Positions 45,501 through 51,950 of a stretch of DNA of 64,000 nucleotides are shown here, one piece after another (positions within the stretch are counted from its first letter, which is position 1; each line of letters starts with the position of its first letter). The notes beneath the pieces were generated by a model that had not been told where the DNA came from, did not search any database, and saw only the letters and a list, made by a program, of their open reading frames with translations. The position numbers were made by a program, and so were the translations under genes. The DNA comes from Flammeovirgaceae bacterium UBA5585 (lineage in GTDB: Bacteria; Bacteroidota; Bacteroidia; Cytophagales; Cyclobacteriaceae): NCBI GenBank assembly GCA_002425185.1, contig DILT01000020.1:1-64000 (forward strand), written 5' to 3'.

Positions 45501-47366
45501 TTCTGTTGCGCCCCCAAATGGAACCACTGGAGAAGCGGCACCTAGCGAATACGGAACATCAGTAGATCCATTACAAACATCAGAAGTTAATGGGGTTATT
45601 GTTCCCGGGGTGCTTAAAGCGGACCTTCGTGTAATTGTTACAGGTATTGGATCACTCAAGCAATTGTTTGGAGGAGCTCCACTGGTACGGTAGCGTGCAT
45701 AAACCGTATAGACCCCTGCTGCAGCAGGGATTCCCCCCATATTTTCGGGTCTTAAGAACCTACAGTTTGTTCCATAAGTTGGGGCTGCAATATTGACATC
45801 AGCATTAGCATTAGCGAGAGAAGTATACCACCTTATTTCTGTACTTCCGGCTACACTTGCTGCAGTTACTTCAAAACAGTTTGTACATGCTGCGGGGCAT
45901 CCTCCCCCAGCTGTTGTGATCGTTGCATTATTACAAAATTCTTTGTCTAATGCAACAGCAGGATTTGGTTTAGCCACAATCTCGATGAAGTTTTCTACGG
46001 AAACCCTGTTCGCATCTGGGCTTGCTGGATTATATGGATTGCAAACATCCCAATAATCCATACGAACATAAAACCGCTCACCAACCTCATGAAAGGTTGT
46101 GGCTGTAGTAGTTATCATTTGCATGAAGGTAATGCCAGTGGAATTTAATACCGGTGTGGCCAATTCAATCACTCCATTAAAATCTGGCACTCCTATACCA
46201 CCTGCACCGGTAGGAAAATATCCTGCGGGAAACAATCTTGGTCCTTCATCTGCATTGGCTGTTACCGGTACCCCCCCAACCCTAATATCAGCTATGTTTC
46301 CTGTTCCATGATCACGGTTTCCATAGACAATCCTGATCCAACGGGTGAGTTGGTTAGGCACATCTGCTTCCGGTGCAGCTAACCTACAGTTCAACTGAGT
46401 CTGATCAGAAAACCTCATATTGACATTTGTTCCCAGACAGACTCTGTTTGAAGTAGGTAGTGGAGTAGGTTGAAGACTTAATGTTCCTGAGTTTGCATTA
46501 TCAGTATCATAGGTAGGAAAAATTGTTGTCTGAGTTAATGTTAAACAATTTGCCACTCCATTTACGAACGGTGTAAGTGTCAGATCCCAACTGCAAATAT
46601 TTGGGGCGGGTGTTGTTGTTGCCGGGTAATTGTGAGCAGGACGGGAAGTAAGAATTATCCCAGGATTAGTGCCATCAAAACCAACATTTTCAATAAAGGT
46701 AGGGTTTGCGGTTCCGGTGGCATCCGAAACGTATGGGGTAAAGTTTTGATTAACCCCATCACCCCATGCAATACCATAAAAGATATTAGCAAGTACAAAC
46801 GTGCTGCTATTTCTAAAACGAAGGCTTAGTTTATATTGATATTGAGTAAAATTCATTACAACAGGAGCACATATATCTCGTGATGCCGCTGGAATTAAAC
46901 CTTGTTGAAAAAAAATCAAGTCGGATGAACAACTAAATACCCAATTATTCTTCGATTGAAAATTAGTAAACGAATTGATTTCAGGATTTCCTGCTGTTGC
47001 AGTCAATGTGTTTCCAGTTGCCTGCGAGTAACTAACCCGAACAACATCCCCTGGCAAAATAAAGGGTGCTGCAGCATGAGCCGGTGTGGCATCAAATCGA
47101 ACATTTATCCTGTTTCCAAGAACAGTAACAGAATTGACCGTGACTGCAATACCATTTACAGTAACCGACCATCCTGCTGTTGTAGCGGATAAAATATTTT
47201 GATCAAATAAAACCGAAACAGTACGCTGATCGAGAGTTTCGTGGCGTGGATCGTTAGCTGTATTTTGTGCATTGCCCGCTTGAGAGAATACGGACTGGCT
47301 GATCAACAAGAGAAAAAATACGAATACAACTGACAGGACAGAACTTGTAAAGATCCTTTTACTCAT
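33504..47366 (-). CDS. Giant secreted PKD-like repeat protein with gliding-motility type B C-terminal domain (about 4620 aa)
   Basis: One uninterrupted frame of about 13.9 kb. Start chosen at the ATG at 47366 ('MSKRIFTSSVLSVVFVFFLL', signal peptide ending VFSQ); the frame is open to a TTG at 47381. Order: signal peptide; a SwmB/Ig-like domain about 45-135 ('VSVLFDQNILSATTAGW'); an N-terminal module shared with the 1233-residue paralogue ('RVCLGTNVNMRFSDQTQLNC', 'DVCNPYN'); many PKD-like/Ig-like domains; 14 tandem ~94-residue repeats at about 1910-3229; diverged repeats; classic PKD domains; and the type B sorting domain ('VRVPNAFTPDPSGPNG', 'YDRWGNLIFES', 'GWDGYDRNG', 'AGVYVYKL'). Probably an extended, disulphide-stapled surface filament or adhesin used in gliding or attachment, exported by type IX secretion. 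SprB-like role is inference. Confidence 0.9.
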   Translation of the reverse strand: MSKRIFTSSVLSVVFVFFLLLISQSVFSQAGNAQNTANDPRHETLDQRTVSVLFDQNILSATTAGWSVTVNGIAVTVNSVTVLGNRINVRFDATPAHAAAPFILPGDVVRVSYSQATGNTLTATAGNPEINSFTNFQSKNNWVFSCSSDLIFFQQGLIPAASRDICAPVVMNFTQYQYKLSLRFRNSSTFVLANIFYGIAWGDGVNQNFTPYVSDATGTANPTFIENVGFDGTNPGIILTSRPAHNYPATTTPAPNICSWDLTLTPFVNGVANCLTLTQTTIFPTYDTDNANSGTLSLQPTPLPTSNRVCLGTNVNMRFSDQTQLNCRLAAPEADVPNQLTRWIRIVYGNRDHGTGNIADIRVGGVPVTANADEGPRLFPAGYFPTGAGGIGVPDFNGVIELATPVLNSTGITFMQMITTTATTFHEVGERFYVRMDYWDVCNPYNPASPDANRVSVENFIEIVAKPNPAVALDKEFCNNATITTAGGGCPAACTNCFEVTAASVAGSTEIRWYTSLANANADVNIAAPTYGTNCRFLRPENMGGIPAAAGVYTVYARYRTSGAPPNNCLSDPIPVTITRRSALSTPGTITPLTSDVCNGSTDVPYSLGAASPVVPFGGATEYSWTFSGGAGATVDAPNTTQNITADFNIPGAFTTATRTLEVITQFTTNATVGGRCPTPASTRLVTIYGPSLGGTSSGGADYCEGTDANDISLAGQRGTILRWEVNFNGGGFVDAGVGTGVSFDPGILAPGNYVYRAVVQNGPCAPQNSTTTTINVSANPALANAGPDQALCTSTDGFTATLAGNPPGVGTGTWSFVSSIPPRPAPSFSNVNSPTSTVTIALGNEGAYTLRWQVVNGACNSSDLIVIDFGSNPTDPNAGPPQQICGESTNLAANVITIGAGTWSVVSGPGPCVGAACPITIANPNLNTSNISLNGPGFIYGAYTLRWTSASGTCPIETSDVIITFSRPATAAVPGNFTTCVDGALLTPIPLTGSVGAGAGPGQQGRWEIVSGTGTFTSNNGNPGSSIIGPTINDQYRPSAVDFATGSIQLRLVALDPDGIGPCLSVNSPTLTITFDRLPSPAAAGPNFPTCDVSVNLAATAVNNFGTGTWTVGSALYYETFPTSDNGLGITGPNLPPPPTSFTHPNNNWTVSTPAGPNTLLAANDYIRVENGIMTARDVNGNEVVWESSVIPIGGSVFVSADITEIGNNVATDYIRVFYKINGGAEVMFGEIVGNLAVDGQIQTVTATTPPGATVQIVMRARNDGDPDEHRLDNVFVSPAGVGLPIIADVHSPTSSVSNLQVGANTFTWTARSALGVCSSSSSSVTITRNALPVNNNPLPSLCEDTPGSGEATVTLAFLNSLNDAITGIPGSVGRTVQYFIDAPRTIPFVGPELVANTENLFTRVIRTDVAPACVQDGLITFTVNPSPAVVNQNPSFCEETIGGNAINNIDLTFYNNLVTGGAANRAVAWFTDIALTTPVPTPTDVDNVNDGETFFARVTNTITNCQNVGSVEFRINPRPGINPIVGGTNVCVGPTIVLYQIQTINPGATYTWNLPPDNPGFYTRFAGGGPGDFFVLLQFPGLTNAPNPDVYNISVTEISADGCVGLPQPISITVESSPAPNVILGPNPVCKQQTGVVYQTASLNPLSTYSWSIIAGDAAIVGAASGVGLNQVIVDFGTANASTLRVQEVSPTGCSGAAATLVINANDRPVMTSLPTVSLCSGTAVQDALTLTASIPGSTFNWIVTSVTGLVSGSAVGNNGVGQINQTLTNFSGAVGSVTYRVVPTSPDGCAGPSQDVVVTVNPAPVIASGQTRTICSGQPVNKEIFLSPLNLPPGTVFNWPAPVMSDASVQGSAGNNVLAGAPSTFHITDVLVNTSLAPITATYTITPTSGAGCVGVPQTIVVTINPEPVSTNSVAPIFCSGVGFSINPQANITNALPSSFTWTAAYPFGLTGGAANGVGNVSGTLTNLTTAQLSAVYTVTPTSAGGCAGATFTITVPVNPQPVGNNTIAPAICSNVGFNINPQASITNTIVSTFTWTAVYPAGLTGGAANGVGNVAGTLVNLTNIQLSAVFTVTPTSTPEGCVGAPFTITVPVNPEPVGLSTVKAVVCSDSPFSFDPQAEITNGVASTFTWTASYPPGLTGGAGAGVGQIAQTLTNLTGGVLNAVFTVIPTSASSCAGTPFTITVPVDTEPVGANVTKAAQCSNVAFSLNPQDDITNGVPSTFTWTAAYGAGLSGGAGNGTGNITETLVNLTAAPINAVYTVVPTAQGGGCIGNPPFIITVPVNPQPVATNQTKAVVCSNVAFSFDPQTQITNGVISNFTWTAVYPAGLTGGAGAGAGLVAETLVNLTAGQLSAVYTVTPTSVGGCLGATFTITVPINPQPVGTSVTKAAACSNVGFNFNPQVDITNGVASNFSWTAVYQAGLTGGVTNGNGNISETLVNVTGGVLNAVYTVTPTSAAGCAGAPFVITVPVNPEPVGANDIKAIVCSDVAFNFNPQLEITNAVTATFAWTAVYGPGLTGGAGAGIGNVAETLTNLTGASLNATYTITPTSLNGCVGSTFTITVPIASEPVGANSTKAAVCSDTPFSFDPQAEIINGTVATFAWTAAYPAGLTGGAANGTGVINQTLTNQTGGQLNAVFTITPTTAGSCVGSNFTITVPINPEPVGSNAVRPAVCSDVAFNFNPQSDIINGVTSTFAWTAVYDVGLTGGSGAGNGLLSETLTNLTGGPLNAIYTITPTSLNGCVGSTYTITVPVNPEPVGADALKTAVCSDVAFNFNPQLEITNAVTSTFTWTASYAAGITGGSGNGNGAVAETLVNITSAQLSVVYTVTPTSTNGCAGTPFTITVPIEPKPVAINTVKAPVCSDVAFSFDPQDNVQNSITATYTWTAVYDPGLTGGAANGVGLVTGTLTNLTGGTLNAVFTVTPTSTVTNCIGPNFTITVPVRSEPVGANATKAAVCSDVPFNINPQLDITNGIVSTFAWTAVYDAGLLNGSGAGAGPLSETLNNTTGGVLNAVYTVTPTSGNGCEGAPFIITIPVSSEPLGADATKAPVCSNTPFSFDPQLDITNGIVSTFTWTANYDFGLTGGAANGIGNVTGNLQNLTGGVLNAVFTVTPSSGSSCPGSTFTITVPINPQPVGANVTRPAVCSDVPFSLNPQDNITNLVPSTFTWTATYAPGITGGIGVGAGPLAETLHNETGGPLNAVYTVIPTSTDGCVGNPFIITLPVNAEPVMNPNLDATVCSDAITNIVLSTNGLSIPAAAFNITNITVAAGLTPAAGNSIIQNGVNANAIRNDRYNNVTTGSLVVSYTIVPVSPQGCVGDPEVITVTIDPEPVIDPALSPLPACSDVTTGVLLGVAPGSVAAASYNITQINWDLGLQPGPGNASIGAAQPATAIQNDFFTNTTNSPLQARYRVIPVSAAGCAGDEGLVIFTVNPSPEVASNLNAIVCSNEASNIILGTSPTSAIAASYDIMSIVVDAGLTPVTFNPAAPRNTADINEIRNDVFANNTNGVLTVTYNVVAITGAGCRGPVRPIVLRIEPTVLATPVNNTTDICSNTLTNIVLNSPTVPSAGIITFNYQAFASSGLVSGFFPIQSNLPQGHVITDNLVNNDDTPQFVTYRITPVANGAKTGNGCTGNFVDVVVNIEPKPKVIVTPTQVTVCEGIATGFSLTSNTVPSTGSVEFELVNVVATGGVTGFSAIGSIFTNGSMLNDILDNPTAVTQTVTYTLRPQTPAVGCVGDNVQLVVTVNPRPVVTPSSVFERICSGSNINISFTYDVVNTIGLWTRVADANVIGSSPGAGSLLFQTLFNNSNTPGNVAYTVTPTSPAGCQGTPVVINITVDPIPSVTGLPPSITVCDDNSINVPLSSPVAGTVFNWTATPSSVNITGFTSPNSGNVINETLSNADFFPGTLLYQVTPTGPAPTACVGNPATMVVTVAPTVGGRWLTSDLALCVGQTQFLVLQLDGQPPFTATYTATDANGTTSFPLTGLGNIRVIPVSPTLTTTYQLTAVSDVNGCPFVPVGESVTVTVGQTDATFSVVGPATGCSPYTGTFQYNQVAGVTYNWRWFDGTEDTFTAAVSNPNATITHVFTNPSPTGTISYKVTLQTTLDPPLDICQDVHFETVSVFPEIFVNIFPDKDEICSGETINFFNSSIGAATHRWFYRVQGNIGQEIDVRTTQQVSYTFTNTSTQNPIIYEVVYVANNGNCPSPELIIPITVYRAVTAGFDEGVIPPFTGGSSLVTFTNTSVPVDAVDFAYNWDFGIGAVPNTQSGVGPFTVDYTSPGLRDVRVTAVNLAAQANGLDCSSTFSKSINIILPPLVAAFDYTPDAACFPASIEITVNNATGDIYEWQVIDQNGRITAVSTAPLPVFFIANPGEYTIFLRTTNSITGQVAFADNSGTGPNAMPGKSPVPIYPKPQAAFQARPTTLFVPDTELITFNFSQPSNVPSDQVAFLWNFGDTNDIVTRLLGEPDPTYFYPVEGRYTITMVMQETRGTVVCTDTARAEIIAREGGQVRVPNAFTPDPSGPNGGISGPGGVNDVFLPYIRGININEPNSFNMQIYDRWGNLIFESRNVPGQPLRGWDGYDRNGNLLPAGVYVYKLVLRLVDGQRTTQIGDVTMIR
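37680..41639 (-). repeat. Fourteen tandem ~282-base (94-residue) PKD-like repeats
   Basis: 3960 bases within the giant gene encode 14 head-to-tail units. Each begins 'EPVGAN'-like, has 'VCSDVAFNFNPQ', 'ITNGV', 'FTWTA', 'GLTGGA', 'ETLTNLTGG', 'LNAVYTVTPTS', 'GC-G' and ends 'FTITVPVNP'. Every unit keeps two Cys (in VCSD and GC-G), presumably one disulphide each. Units on both sides (35.5-37.6 and 41.6-42.5 kb) are related but diverged, consistent with a central array that expanded recently or is kept similar by recombination. Confidence 0.92.
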
Positions 47367-47413
47367 AGGTAGTTTAAACAATCCGTTAAAATAATCATAC
47401 TATTCCGTTCAGC

Positions 47414-47442
47414 CAAACGTATAGACAGTAGATGTAAATCAA
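47414..47442 (-). promoter_or_regulatory. Promoter of the giant protein gene
   Basis: Minus-strand TACGTTTG (47414-47421) matches TAnnTTTG exactly, with TTG (47440-47442) 18 bases upstream, the full Bacteroidota -33/-7 arrangement. It predicts a transcript start near 47408 and a leader of about 42 bases before the ATG at 47366. Confidence 0.65.
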
Positions 47443-47532
47443 GCTTTAGATACAAATTCAAGTGGGTTAGTAACCTCCGGATGTTCCCGAGAAAGAACCA
47501 ATCTTCAGCTTAGTTTATTAATCCTAAACCCC

Positions 47533-47540
47533 TACCTTTG
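47533..47540 (+). promoter_or_regulatory. -7 promoter element for pyrG
   Basis: TACCTTTG matches TAnnTTTG and ends 19 bases before the pyrG ATG. No TTG at the -33 distance is seen. Confidence 0.5.
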
Positions 47541-47559
47541 CACCCCGTAACAACCATCC

Positions 47560-49182
47560 ATGTCGGCAGCAAAATATATATTCGTTACGGGAGGGGTGAC
47601 CTCATCCCTGGGAAAAGGCATTATTTCAGCCTCTTTGGGCATGCTCCTGCAAGCCCGCGGATTTAAAGTAACCATCCAGAAGTTTGATCCCTATATTAAT
47701 ATAGACCCCGGAACCCTCAATCCCTATGAGCACGGTGAGTGTTATGTGACTAACGATGGTGCCGAGACCGACCTGGACCTGGGGCATTATGAACGATTTT
47801 TAAATGTGCCAACCTCGCAGGCCAACAACATCACCACGGGGCGCATTTATAATAATGTCATTACCAAGGAGCGACAAGGAGAATACCTGGGGAAAACCGT
47901 ACAGGTAATCCCGCACATCACCGATGAAATCAAGCGCAACATATATTTATTGGGTGAAAGTGGTGAGTACGATTTCATCATCACAGAAATTGGTGGATCT
48001 GTAGGTGATATTGAATCGCTCCCTTTTATAGAAGCTGTACGCCAGGTGAAGTGGGACCTCGGTGCCAACAATGCCATGGTCATCCACCTTACGCTCATCC
48101 CCTACCTGAAAGCCGCCAAAGAACTTAAGACCAAACCTACGCAACACTCTGTAAAGGAACTACTATCCTACGGAGTACAGCCCGATATTTTAGTCTGCCG
48201 TACAGAGATGCACTTGCCACAGGACATTCGCAAGAAGCTCGCCCTGTTTTGCAACGTTCACCTCAATTCTGTGATCGAAGCTATTGATGCCGACACAATC
48301 TATGATGTGCCCATACTCATGCGCAAAGAGAAACTCGATGAGCGTGTGCTGGCGAAATTAAAACTGCAAAGTAAAGCTGAACCCGATCTTGAACATTGGA
48401 AAGACTTTCTGGGCAAATTGAAAAACCCGACAGAAGAAGTGACCATCGGTTTGGTAGGTAAGTACGTAACCCTGCCTGATGCCTACAAATCCATCGTAGA
48501 AGCCTTTGTACATGCCGGTTCTCAAAATGATTGCCGCGTAAATCTCAAATGGATATCCTCAGAAGAAATTAATCCGGAAACCGTTTCCACTTTATTTAAA
48601 GGACTGGATGGTATACTGGTAGCCCCGGGCTTTGGAGAACGCGGCATGGAAGGAAAAATTGAAGCCATTCGTTACATCCGTGAAAATAAAATTCCATTTT
48701 TTGGCATTTGTCTGGGGATGCAATGCGCGGTAATTGAATTTGCCCGACACGTAGTGGGTTTGGAGGATGCCAGTTCTACTGAGCTTAATCCCAAAACCAA
48801 GCATCCGGTTATCGACCTGATGGAAGCCCAGAAAAAAATTACCGCCAAAGGTGGTACCATGCGACTGGGCGCTTACACCTGTAAACTGAAAAAAGGAAGC
48901 AAGGCTGCGCAAGCTTATGGTGAAGCAACCATTCAGGAACGCCACCGCCATCGGTATGAATTTAACAACGCTTACCTCGATCGCATTGAAGAGGCAGGTC
49001 TTAAGGCTGTCGGTATTAATCCGGAATCGAATCTGGTGGAAGTTGTTGAATTGAAAGATCATCCCTGGTTTATTGGGGTACAGTATCACCCCGAATTGCG
49101 AAGCACGGTTATGAATCCTCATCCCCTCTTTGTTGGATTTGTTGAAGCTTCGGTGAAGTATAAGAAATCGTTAACTGCATAA
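47560..49182 (+). CDS. pyrG: CTP synthase
   Basis: 540 residues, full length. Synthase domain: 'KYIFVTGGVTSSLGKGIISASLG' P-loop region, 'KFDPYINIDPGTLNPYEHGE', 'DGAETDLDLGHYERFL', 'EIGGSVGDIES'. Glutamine amidotransferase domain from about 300: 'PGFGERGMEGK', nucleophile Cys in 'FFGICLGMQCAVIEFARHV', and His-Glu in 'GVQYHPELRS'. It aminates UTP to CTP with glutamine as donor, ATP-dependent, and normally forms tetramers. It is followed 20 bases later by yidC. Confidence 0.98.
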   Translation: MSAAKYIFVTGGVTSSLGKGIISASLGMLLQARGFKVTIQKFDPYINIDPGTLNPYEHGECYVTNDGAETDLDLGHYERFLNVPTSQANNITTGRIYNNVITKERQGEYLGKTVQVIPHITDEIKRNIYLLGESGEYDFIITEIGGSVGDIESLPFIEAVRQVKWDLGANNAMVIHLTLIPYLKAAKELKTKPTQHSVKELLSYGVQPDILVCRTEMHLPQDIRKKLALFCNVHLNSVIEAIDADTIYDVPILMRKEKLDERVLAKLKLQSKAEPDLEHWKDFLGKLKNPTEEVTIGLVGKYVTLPDAYKSIVEAFVHAGSQNDCRVNLKWISSEEINPETVSTLFKGLDGILVAPGFGERGMEGKIEAIRYIRENKIPFFGICLGMQCAVIEFARHVVGLEDASSTELNPKTKHPVIDLMEAQKKITAKGGTMRLGAYTCKLKKGSKAAQAYGEATIQERHRHRYEFNNAYLDRIEEAGLKAVGINPESNLVEVVELKDHPWFIGVQYHPELRSTVMNPHPLFVGFVEASVKYKKSLTA

Positions 49183-49202
49183 TTTTTTTTTAATCGTATA
49201 CA

Positions 49203-51014
49203 ATGGATAGAAATTCCGCCATAGGCCTCACGTTAATTGCCGCTTTGTTACTGGCTTACTTCACCTGGTTTGCTCCGAAGCCAGAAGAACTGCCACAGGC
49301 TAACCAACCATTAACAGATCAATATTTACCAAGCCTTGATTCTGCTGCAAAGCCATCATCACCTGATAGTGCTATGGCCGCCTCACTGGGCGAACTCGCA
49401 ACCTCCCTAGCTGGTCAGGAGGAATTAAAAAGAATTGAGACTAACGATTTAAAAATAACCTTCAGTACGAAAGGCGGGATTATTCACGATCTGGAGCTGA
49501 AAAATTACAAAACCTATCATGGAAAGCCCTTAATGCTGGTGCAGCCTACTTCCAATTCAACCAGGCTTCTTACCCAGTATAATGGCAAAGAAATTGACCT
49601 GAATAATCTATTCTATACGCTAAGTGAATCCAAAAAAGCCGACACTACTTTTCTCACCTTTACCCTTTCATTAACCGAAGGCACTTCCATAACACAAGTT
49701 TACGCCATACCAGAAAATGGATTTAAAATCGGTTACGCGATAAAGACTGCCGGTTCAGCCCGCGAATTTTCCGATCAGCTTGTGCTTACCTGGAATACTG
49801 CCTTGCGCCCCCTGGAAAAAGACCTGAATGACAGCCGGAACAACACCACCATTACGTATTATCAAAATGGTTCATTTGATGAACTTTCTCAACGATCCAC
49901 CTCCACTGAAAAAGAAGTCTTATCAGGAAACGTAAAGTGGGTTTCCATCAAACAAAAGTTTTTTCTCGCCTCTATCATTTCTGAAAGCGGTTTCCCCGGT
50001 GCAGAAGTTGAAACTTCCGTTAACACTTCCGATACGTCAGTCGTAAAACGGGCCGTTGTAAAAATTCAGATTCCCATGAAAGCAGTTGTTGAAGGCCAGG
50101 CAAACTACGATTTCTATTTCGGTCCCAACGACTATAAAGAACTTGGCAAGGTAACTGAAAGCTTCGCTAAAAACGTGTACCTGGGCTGGCCCCCGGTATA
50201 CTGGATCAACAAGTTTGTCATCTTTCCTGTATTCTATTTTCTTACCAACACCATCGGCAACTTTGGCTTGATCATTATCATATTGGTAATCGTTCTGCGA
50301 ATCATACTGCTTCCGCTCTCCTACCGCTCGTACCTGAGCATGGCTAAAATGAAAGTGTTAAAACCCGAACTTGATGAAATCAAAGAAAAGTTTGGTGAAG
50401 ACATGACCAAGGTGCAGCAGGAGCAAATGAAGCTATACCAGCAGGCAGGCGTTAATCCACTGAGCGGATGTATTCCGTTGGTGTTACAGATGCCTATCTT
50501 GTTTGCGATGTTCTATCTGTTCCCCAACAGTATTGAACTGCGTCAGCAATCGTTCTTGTGGGCTGAAGATCTTTCGACCTACGACTCTATCCTAAACCTT
50601 CCCTTTACCATTCCATTTTATGGTGATCACGTAAGCTTATTCACGTTGTTGATGACGATTTCTACCCTGGTATATACCTGGCAAAACAATCAAATCTCGT
50701 CTGTGCAAGGCCCCATGAAGTCAATGTCGTACATGATGCCGGTCATTTTTCTGTTTGTGCTTAACTCCTTCCCTGCCGGATTAAGTTTTTACTATTTCAT
50801 CACCAACCTGATAACCTTTGCACAGCAAGCGATCATCAAACGGTTTGTGAATGAAGATAAAATCAAGGAGGTAATGGAAAACCATCGTAAGATGATGGCT
50901 TCGGGTACGGTTAAGAAATCACGATTTATGAGCAAACTGGAAGATGCTATGAAAGCCAGCGAAGAAGCCCGAAGACAATCGGAAGAAGCCCGGAAAAAAA
51001 AGAAAAAGAATTAA
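49203..51014 (+). CDS. yidC: Membrane protein insertase YidC
   Basis: 603 residues. N-terminal membrane helix ('AIGLTLIAALLLAYFTWFAP'), a large periplasmic beta domain (about 75-330), then the conserved insertase core from about residue 340 ('GNFGLIIIILVIVLRIILLPLSYRSY', 'SGCIPLVLQMPILFAMFYLFP') and a Lys/Glu-rich C-terminal tail. It inserts inner-membrane proteins with or without SecYEG, and the basic tail may contact ribosomes. Translationally near pyrG, likely one transcript. The C-terminal charged stretch is mostly A/G-rich codons. Confidence 0.97.
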   Translation: MDRNSAIGLTLIAALLLAYFTWFAPKPEELPQANQPLTDQYLPSLDSAAKPSSPDSAMAASLGELATSLAGQEELKRIETNDLKITFSTKGGIIHDLELKNYKTYHGKPLMLVQPTSNSTRLLTQYNGKEIDLNNLFYTLSESKKADTTFLTFTLSLTEGTSITQVYAIPENGFKIGYAIKTAGSAREFSDQLVLTWNTALRPLEKDLNDSRNNTTITYYQNGSFDELSQRSTSTEKEVLSGNVKWVSIKQKFFLASIISESGFPGAEVETSVNTSDTSVVKRAVVKIQIPMKAVVEGQANYDFYFGPNDYKELGKVTESFAKNVYLGWPPVYWINKFVIFPVFYFLTNTIGNFGLIIIILVIVLRIILLPLSYRSYLSMAKMKVLKPELDEIKEKFGEDMTKVQQEQMKLYQQAGVNPLSGCIPLVLQMPILFAMFYLFPNSIELRQQSFLWAEDLSTYDSILNLPFTIPFYGDHVSLFTLLMTISTLVYTWQNNQISSVQGPMKSMSYMMPVIFLFVLNSFPAGLSFYYFITNLITFAQQAIIKRFVNEDKIKEVMENHRKMMASGTVKKSRFMSKLEDAMKASEEARRQSEEARKKKKKN

Positions 51015-51101
51015 CCACCAATAAAACTAGTCAACATTCAGGTGTGAATGGAATGTGGACAAATACGTTCCACAAGGTTCCACGCCCCTAAACCATTCGT
51101 C

Positions 51102-51109
51102 TATATTTG
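51102..51109 (+). promoter_or_regulatory. -7 promoter element upstream of parA, next to a terminator
   Basis: TATATTTG matches TAnnTTTG and ends just before a terminator-like hairpin. If used, the transcript would start near 51115, inside the hairpin's 5' arm, so the hairpin could not form in this RNA and parAB would be freely transcribed with a leader of about 60 bases. No TTG at -33. Confidence 0.45.
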
Positions 51110-51110
51110 C

Positions 51111-51145
51111 AGTCCTGACGCCAACCCGTCAGGACTTATTTTTTT
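51111..51145 (+). terminator. Intrinsic terminator after yidC
   Basis: Perfect 10-base stem AGTCCTGACG/CGTCAGGACT (51111-51120 and 51127-51136), 6-base loop, then TTA and seven T. It should end the pyrG-yidC transcript ahead of parA. It overlaps the predicted start of the parAB transcript (see the promoter element at 51102). Confidence 0.8.
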
Positions 51146-51173
51146 AACGATTTAACTTCTAGTAAACGAAGGA

Positions 51174-51950
51174 ATGGGAAAGATCATCGCGATTGCCAAT
51201 CAAAAAGGTGGCGTAGGAAAAACCACATCGGCTATTAACCTGGCCGCCAGTTTGGCGGTGCTGGAGCAAAAAACATTACTGGTTGATGCCGACCCGCAAG
51301 CCAATTCAACCTCAGGTTTAGGCATTAATCCTAAAGAAGTTGAGACCGGGCTGTACGAATGTATGATTGATGGTATTGATCCACACGATGCCATCATTAA
51401 AAATGATCAGATCAAATTCCTGGATATCCTTCCCTCGCATATCGACCTGGTAGGTGCCGAAGTGGAAATGGTGAGTATTGAAAGTCGGGAAGAAAAAATG
51501 CGCAATGCGTTGGATAAGATTAAAGATCAGTATGATTTTATTATCATCGATTGTTCACCATCGCTTGGCCTGATTACCATTAATGCCCTTACCGCGGCCG
51601 ACTCGGTAATTATTCCCGTTCAGTGTGAATATTTTGCTTTAGAGGGTCTGGGTAAATTACTCAACACCATTAAGATCATACAAACCCGACTCAACCCGAG
51701 GTTAGAAATTGAGGGAATATTATTAACGCTATACGATTCACGCACGAGCTTAGGCAACCAGGTAGTGGAAGAAGTGCGAACGCACTTCAGCAAGATGACC
51801 TTTCAAACCATTATACCCCGCAACGTTAAACTCAGTGAATCACCAAGTTTTGGTTTGCCGGTAATTGTTCACGATGCCGAAAGCAAAGGTGCCATCAGCT
51901 ACCTGAATCTGGCGCACGAAGTAATTGATAAAAATACCATCACAAAATGA
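51174..51950 (+). CDS. parA: Chromosome-partitioning ATPase ParA
   Basis: 258 residues, the short Soj-type ParA. Deviant Walker A 'KGGVGKTT' (11-18) near the N-terminus, 'LLVDADPQANSTSGLG' (switch/A'), 'IIIDCSPSLGLITINALTAAD' (Walker B) and 'PVQCEYFALEGLGKL'. It binds ATP as a dimer on DNA and moves the ParB-parS complex during segregation. It overlaps parB by an ATGA. Confidence 0.97.
   Translation: MGKIIAIANQKGGVGKTTSAINLAASLAVLEQKTLLVDADPQANSTSGLGINPKEVETGLYECMIDGIDPHDAIIKNDQIKFLDILPSHIDLVGAEVEMVSIESREEKMRNALDKIKDQYDFIIIDCSPSLGLITINALTAADSVIIPVQCEYFALEGLGKLLNTIKIIQTRLNPRLEIEGILLTLYDSRTSLGNQVVEEVRTHFSKMTFQTIIPRNVKLSESPSFGLPVIVHDAESKGAISYLNLAHEVIDKNTITK

Noticed and set aside
48592..49122. 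A 176-codon minus-strand frame inside pyrG
   Set aside because: pyrG is intact and highly conserved across this stretch; the minus frame is a shadow.
51040..51095. A possible parS or DnaA-box cluster before parA (TGTGGACAA, TTCCACA, repeated GTTCCAC)
   Set aside because: No 16-base palindrome of the parS type and only one near-match to the TTATCCACA box, so an origin or parS call is not supported.
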